Source of the DNA: an uncultured Alistipes sp.
GTDB taxonomy: Bacteria > Bacteroidota > Bacteroidia > Bacteroidales > Rikenellaceae
DNA: 64,000 nt
Assembly (NCBI GenBank): GCA_947623965.1
Contig: CANQIF010000006.1
Span: 1-64,000 of the forward strand
Direction of reading: 5' to 3'
Shown: positions 61,214-64,000 of the stretch, one piece after another
Position numbering within the stretch: position 1 is the first letter of the stretch
How the letters are laid out: every line of letters begins with the position of its first letter
Position numbers and translations under genes: made by a program
The notes under the pieces: generated by a model
Databases searched by the model: none
What the model was told of the DNA's origin: nothing
Seen by the model: the letters and a program-made list of their open reading frames with translations, nothing else

Positions 61214-63136
61214 TTATTTTGTTGGGAAAAGTATATCTTCCATATTAATATCCCAATCGGAAAACTTGAATTTCCAACGTTCTTCCATAAATTGCAACAT
61301 TGACAAACCTCGTTCCTTTATTGTTTCTGTAGTCCACTCCTTTTGTTGGGCAACCTCTATCTCACTGTACGAGCCGTTATAATAACCTATATCTTTCCCA
61401 TCTTTATTTTTAAGACATTTCTTCTTTTCAAAATCATAATTTTGCAACTTGGAATTTTTAGAACGGCTTAAGAGCAATAAATTTCCTAAAGTGTTTAGAT
61501 ATATACGCTTTTCTGTTGGTTTAAGCTGTCCAAAACGGTCTTTCCAATATATATCTGTTGCTGATTGAGGGTATATATGTTCAATGGTATCCTCTTTTAT
61601 CCTTTTACTAAAATCTTCCCACTTCACTTTGGGGTTAGCACTATCTTGTAAGTATAGTTCATACTCATATAAAAAATACCTTAGACCACTCCAAGAGTAA
61701 AAACCATCCTTTTCGTTTTTGAAAAAAAGTTCTTGAATATGGTTCTTAAATCTTTCTAAATCAAACCAGCCACGGTAATAGTTATCATCTTCACCATCTG
61801 TCAAAAAATCTATTTCAGCAGTAATAGTTTCAATATCTGTATTACCCATGTAATATTCTCTCGCCATTCGATATAAGTTGCTATTCTGTGTATTCGAAGA
61901 ACGGTGTGATATTGCAAAGACAAGAAAATTGAATCTTTCGCAAGCGTCTAAGAAGTTCCATATATAATCTTCTTGAGACTCTTTTGTAAAGACAGCCATT
62001 ATCATTGGAGGGAAAGCACCCATTCCAACACGCTCTAATTTTTGTATATACTCTTTTATTCTGTCCGAATAATTAGAATATCGAATATTGTAAATAAAGA
62101 ACCATTGTTTAACACATTTCGCCAGACTATCAATATAATCTTTTATATCCTTAATAGAAATATGTCCACTTATTACATTCTTAGATGTAAATTTCTTTTT
62201 CAACAAGAAGTCTGCATATACATCGGATTGGCTTCTATCGTATGTGTAATACATAATCCAATGATTAAACAAAAAAACATCATCGTCCAATGGATTTTCT
62301 TTGTTTTTGCCAAGATATTCGTATATCGTTTTCCATGTTTCATTGATGTCTCTTCTTAAACGACCTTTGGTTTCATCATCTACATGTAGAAGAGTGGTTA
62401 AATAGATCAGACGATTTTTGAGCAATTCTAAATGAGACAAATCCTTGCCTCTATTATTCATTGTTTCAAATGTTACATATACATCTAAAGAATCGTCTAT
62501 TTCATAATAATTAAACTTCAATCGATTAACTGCTTTATCAAATATACTCTCTTTATCTTTTTTACTCAGTACTTTGAGTTTTTCAGCAAAATAGTTCTTT
62601 GCAAACATTAGGTTTGCTGTATATAAAGTTTCAGGATATTTGTCTGCTGCGGATGAATCTTGCTCTAAAATTTTTGTTTTGAAGAACTCATCACTTGGAT
62701 TATCCTTTTCATATCCAAAAACAAAGGATTTATATATCTGATTGTATGAACGATACAAAAATCTATCAATCCATTCACTTTTTGCTCCATAATTAATACC
62801 CTCATTCTCATCAAATGTTCGTAATATTTCATGTAGTAAAATAATAAGGGTCGTCAATCGTTGCTGTCCATCGATAACGTAGTAAGCAGACATGCCTTTT
62901 TTCAAAAGCCACAAATCATCTTTCCATTTTTCTACATTTTGTATATCGCCATTTTTAATGGGTTCAACAGTCAACAGACCGATGTAATGAATTTTATTGG
63001 GACTTAAATTTTGTATATCTTCCCAAAAATCATCAAGTTGACGCTCTTCCCAAGAATAACCACGTTGGAAATCTGGAATGCGAAATATTTTGTTATTAAA
63101 TATTTCTGATAATGATTGTAGTTTTGAATCACTCAT
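61214..63136 (-). CDS. DUF262/DUF1524 protein (GmrSD-like putative restriction/defence nuclease)
   Basis: A 640-aa protein with an N-terminal DUF262 ParB-like domain and a C-terminal DUF1524 HNH-type domain. The DUF262 part has RIPDFQRGYSWEERQLDDFW and the nucleotide-binding/catalytic VIDGQQRLTTL motif. The DUF1524 part has DTIEHIYPQS and NTLGNLLLLSRSKNSKLQNYDF. GmrSD-type enzymes cut modified phage DNA in an NTP-dependent way; fused forms are widespread defence genes. Codon use is AT-rich, unlike all other genes here, implying recent transfer. There is no partner gene and no clear promoter. Confidence 0.88.
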   Translation of the reverse strand: MSDSKLQSLSEIFNNKIFRIPDFQRGYSWEERQLDDFWEDIQNLSPNKIHYIGLLTVEPIKNGDIQNVEKWKDDLWLLKKGMSAYYVIDGQQRLTTLIILLHEILRTFDENEGINYGAKSEWIDRFLYRSYNQIYKSFVFGYEKDNPSDEFFKTKILEQDSSAADKYPETLYTANLMFAKNYFAEKLKVLSKKDKESIFDKAVNRLKFNYYEIDDSLDVYVTFETMNNRGKDLSHLELLKNRLIYLTTLLHVDDETKGRLRRDINETWKTIYEYLGKNKENPLDDDVFLFNHWIMYYTYDRSQSDVYADFLLKKKFTSKNVISGHISIKDIKDYIDSLAKCVKQWFFIYNIRYSNYSDRIKEYIQKLERVGMGAFPPMIMAVFTKESQEDYIWNFLDACERFNFLVFAISHRSSNTQNSNLYRMAREYYMGNTDIETITAEIDFLTDGEDDNYYRGWFDLERFKNHIQELFFKNEKDGFYSWSGLRYFLYEYELYLQDSANPKVKWEDFSKRIKEDTIEHIYPQSATDIYWKDRFGQLKPTEKRIYLNTLGNLLLLSRSKNSKLQNYDFEKKKCLKNKDGKDIGYYNGSYSEIEVAQQKEWTTETIKERGLSMLQFMEERWKFKFSDWDINMEDILFPTK

Positions 63137-63162
63137 AAATATAATATACTAATCATTTTTTG

Positions 63163-63170
63163 TAACTTTG
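63163..63170 (+). promoter_or_regulatory. -7 element of rsmE (inside the right direct repeat)
   Basis: TAACTTTG fits TAnnTTTG. No -33 TTTG lies 19-21 nt upstream in the present arrangement, where the sequence is island DNA. Confidence 0.6.
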
Positions 63171-63238
63171 TGCCGCCGAGCCGTTCGCCGAACGTTCGGA
63201 AGGCCGGGTTTATTGGCAAAGGTAACAAAAAAATCGGT

Positions 63239-63973
63239 ATGCAACTGTTCTATGCCCCGGAAATCGAGCTGCCGCTCCACACCCTTTCGGAGGAGGAGTC
63301 GAAACACTGCGTGCGGGTGCTGCGGCTCGGCGTCGGGGAACCCCTCGTGCTGACAGACGGCCGCGGCTCGCTCTACCACGGCCGCATCGCCGACGACCGG
63401 CCGAAACGCTGCACGGTCCGCATCGAGCGGGTCGAGGAGCGGTTCGAGCCGCTTCCCTACCGGCTCGCGATGGCCGTGGCGCCGACCAAGAACGCCGACC
63501 GCTACGAGTGGTTTCTTGAAAAGGCGACCGAGGTGGGGGTTTCGGAGATCGTCCCGCTGGAGAGCGAACACAGCGAGCGGCGGGTCTTCAAGCCCGAGCG
63601 GAGCGAGAAGGTCATCACGGCCGCCATGAAGCAGTCGCTCAAGGCCTACCGGCCGCTGCTGCACCCCCTGACCCCATTCCGCGACCTCGTCGCCGCCCCC
63701 TTCGAGGGGCGCCGCTTCATCGCCCACTGCGAGGCGGCACACTCGGCGGCGGGCAAGCGCTACCTGCCCGCCGTGCTGCGGCCCGGCGAAGCGGTGCAGC
63801 TTCTGATCGGTCCCGAAGGCGACTTTTCGCCTGCGGAGATCGAGGCGGCCTTAGCGGCGGGCTTCGAGGAGATCACCCTCGGCACGCAGCGGCTGCGCAC
63901 CGAGACGGCCGCCGTCGTCGCCACGACGATGATCTCCGTCGTGAACGGCCTTGCGGCAGAAAAGCCGGAATAA
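63239..63973 (+). CDS. rsmE: 16S rRNA (uracil1498-N3)-methyltransferase RsmE
   Basis: A 244-aa SPOUT-class methyltransferase with an N-terminal PUA-like domain and a C-terminal knot. Signatures: ESKHCVRVLRLGVGEPL, AVAPTKNADRYEWFLEKATEVGVSEIVPLESEHSERR, then knot motifs LLIGPEGDFSPAEIEAA and ITLGTQRLRTETAAVVA. ATG 63239 gives MQLFYAPEI, the usual family start; the in-frame extension upstream overlaps the promoter. The last bases of the window (63974-64000) are non-coding as far as visible. Confidence 0.96.
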   Translation: MQLFYAPEIELPLHTLSEEESKHCVRVLRLGVGEPLVLTDGRGSLYHGRIADDRPKRCTVRIERVEERFEPLPYRLAMAVAPTKNADRYEWFLEKATEVGVSEIVPLESEHSERRVFKPERSEKVITAAMKQSLKAYRPLLHPLTPFRDLVAAPFEGRRFIAHCEAAHSAAGKRYLPAVLRPGEAVQLLIGPEGDFSPAEIEAALAAGFEEITLGTQRLRTETAAVVATTMISVVNGLAAEKPE

Positions 63974-64000
63974 CGGCTAAAGAGGCCGGCATAGCCGAGG

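Larger units (their letters stand above)
60986..63170. mobile_element. AT-rich island bracketed by a 16-bp direct repeat
   Basis: ATTTTTTGTAACTTTG occurs at 60986-61001 and again at 63155-63170. Everything between is strikingly AT-rich compared with its neighbours and holds one gene (DUF262/DUF1524). The right copy contains the TAACTTTG -7 element in front of rsmE. The left copy lies 5 bp from the M3 gene start. The island looks like a precise insertion at the rsmE promoter, with the promoter regenerated. No integrase or transposase is inside. 61002-61213 holds no gene. Confidence 0.6.

Overview
The window looks like a chromosomal segment of a high-GC gut Bacteroidales, most likely Alistipes or another Rikenellaceae. 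This is an inference from three SusC/SusD pairs, many promoters with the Bacteroidetes -7 element TAnnTTTG and a -33 TTTG about 19-21 nt upstream, a PorX-type regulator of type IX secretion, a fimbrillin-like lipoprotein, C10 and M3 peptidases, and conserved Bacteroidetes gene order (coaX - outer-membrane protein - TPR - lptC - CorC-like - PpiD; HU next to rng).

Layout. 0.4-12.6 kb: a minus-strand envelope and housekeeping run, mfd > coaX > beta-barrel protein > TPR protein > lptC > CBS/CorC protein > PpiD-like chaperone. 13.3-17.8 kb: rng, a 30-aa ribosomal-type peptide, HU, an SRPBCC protein and a transglutaminase-fold protein. 18.8-20.7 kb: tsaE and porX. 21.5-40.8 kb: a tyrosine recombinase followed by three SusC/SusD loci. 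41.6-54.3 kb: manA, a C10 protease with a fimbrillin-like lipoprotein, tRNA-Gln, a nucleoside transporter, purB and an Mla-type lipid transport operon. 54.3-56.2 kb: a scrapyard with a MITE, a large palindrome, yegP and an IS30 transposase remnant. 56.3-61.0 kb: two M3 metallopeptidase paralogues. 61-63.2 kb: an AT-rich one-gene island encoding a DUF262/DUF1524 (GmrSD-like) protein. 63.2-64.0 kb: rsmE.

Two systems stand out. (1) The three susC genes share an essentially identical 5' block (250 bp in all three; 333 bp perfect between the first and third), while the rest of the proteins diverges. The first copy lies inverted to the other two. Only the first has a recognisable promoter, and that promoter lies between the inverted copies. 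An IntDOT-like tyrosine recombinase is encoded 3.6 kb from the first susD and about 7 kb from the crossover region. I read this as a site-specific inversion switch choosing which SusC/SusD pair is expressed. Shuffling of this kind is known in Bacteroides fragilis. Here the outer switch segment would also carry the tRNA-Phe gene.

(2) Nearly every gap between transcription units is filled by 0.2-0.7 kb clusters of a GC-rich, multi-stem palindromic repeat. Its helices covary between copies, it has an exchangeable hairpin slot, and most copies point the same way regardless of neighbouring gene direction. I do not recognise this family.

Other notable points are a 16-bp direct repeat bracketing the AT-rich DUF262 island, a probable 1-nt frameshift in the DUF3784 gene, minisatellite-like growth at the C terminus of LptC and inside Mfd, a tandem promoter-bearing 74-bp repeat, and a candidate small RNA before purB.
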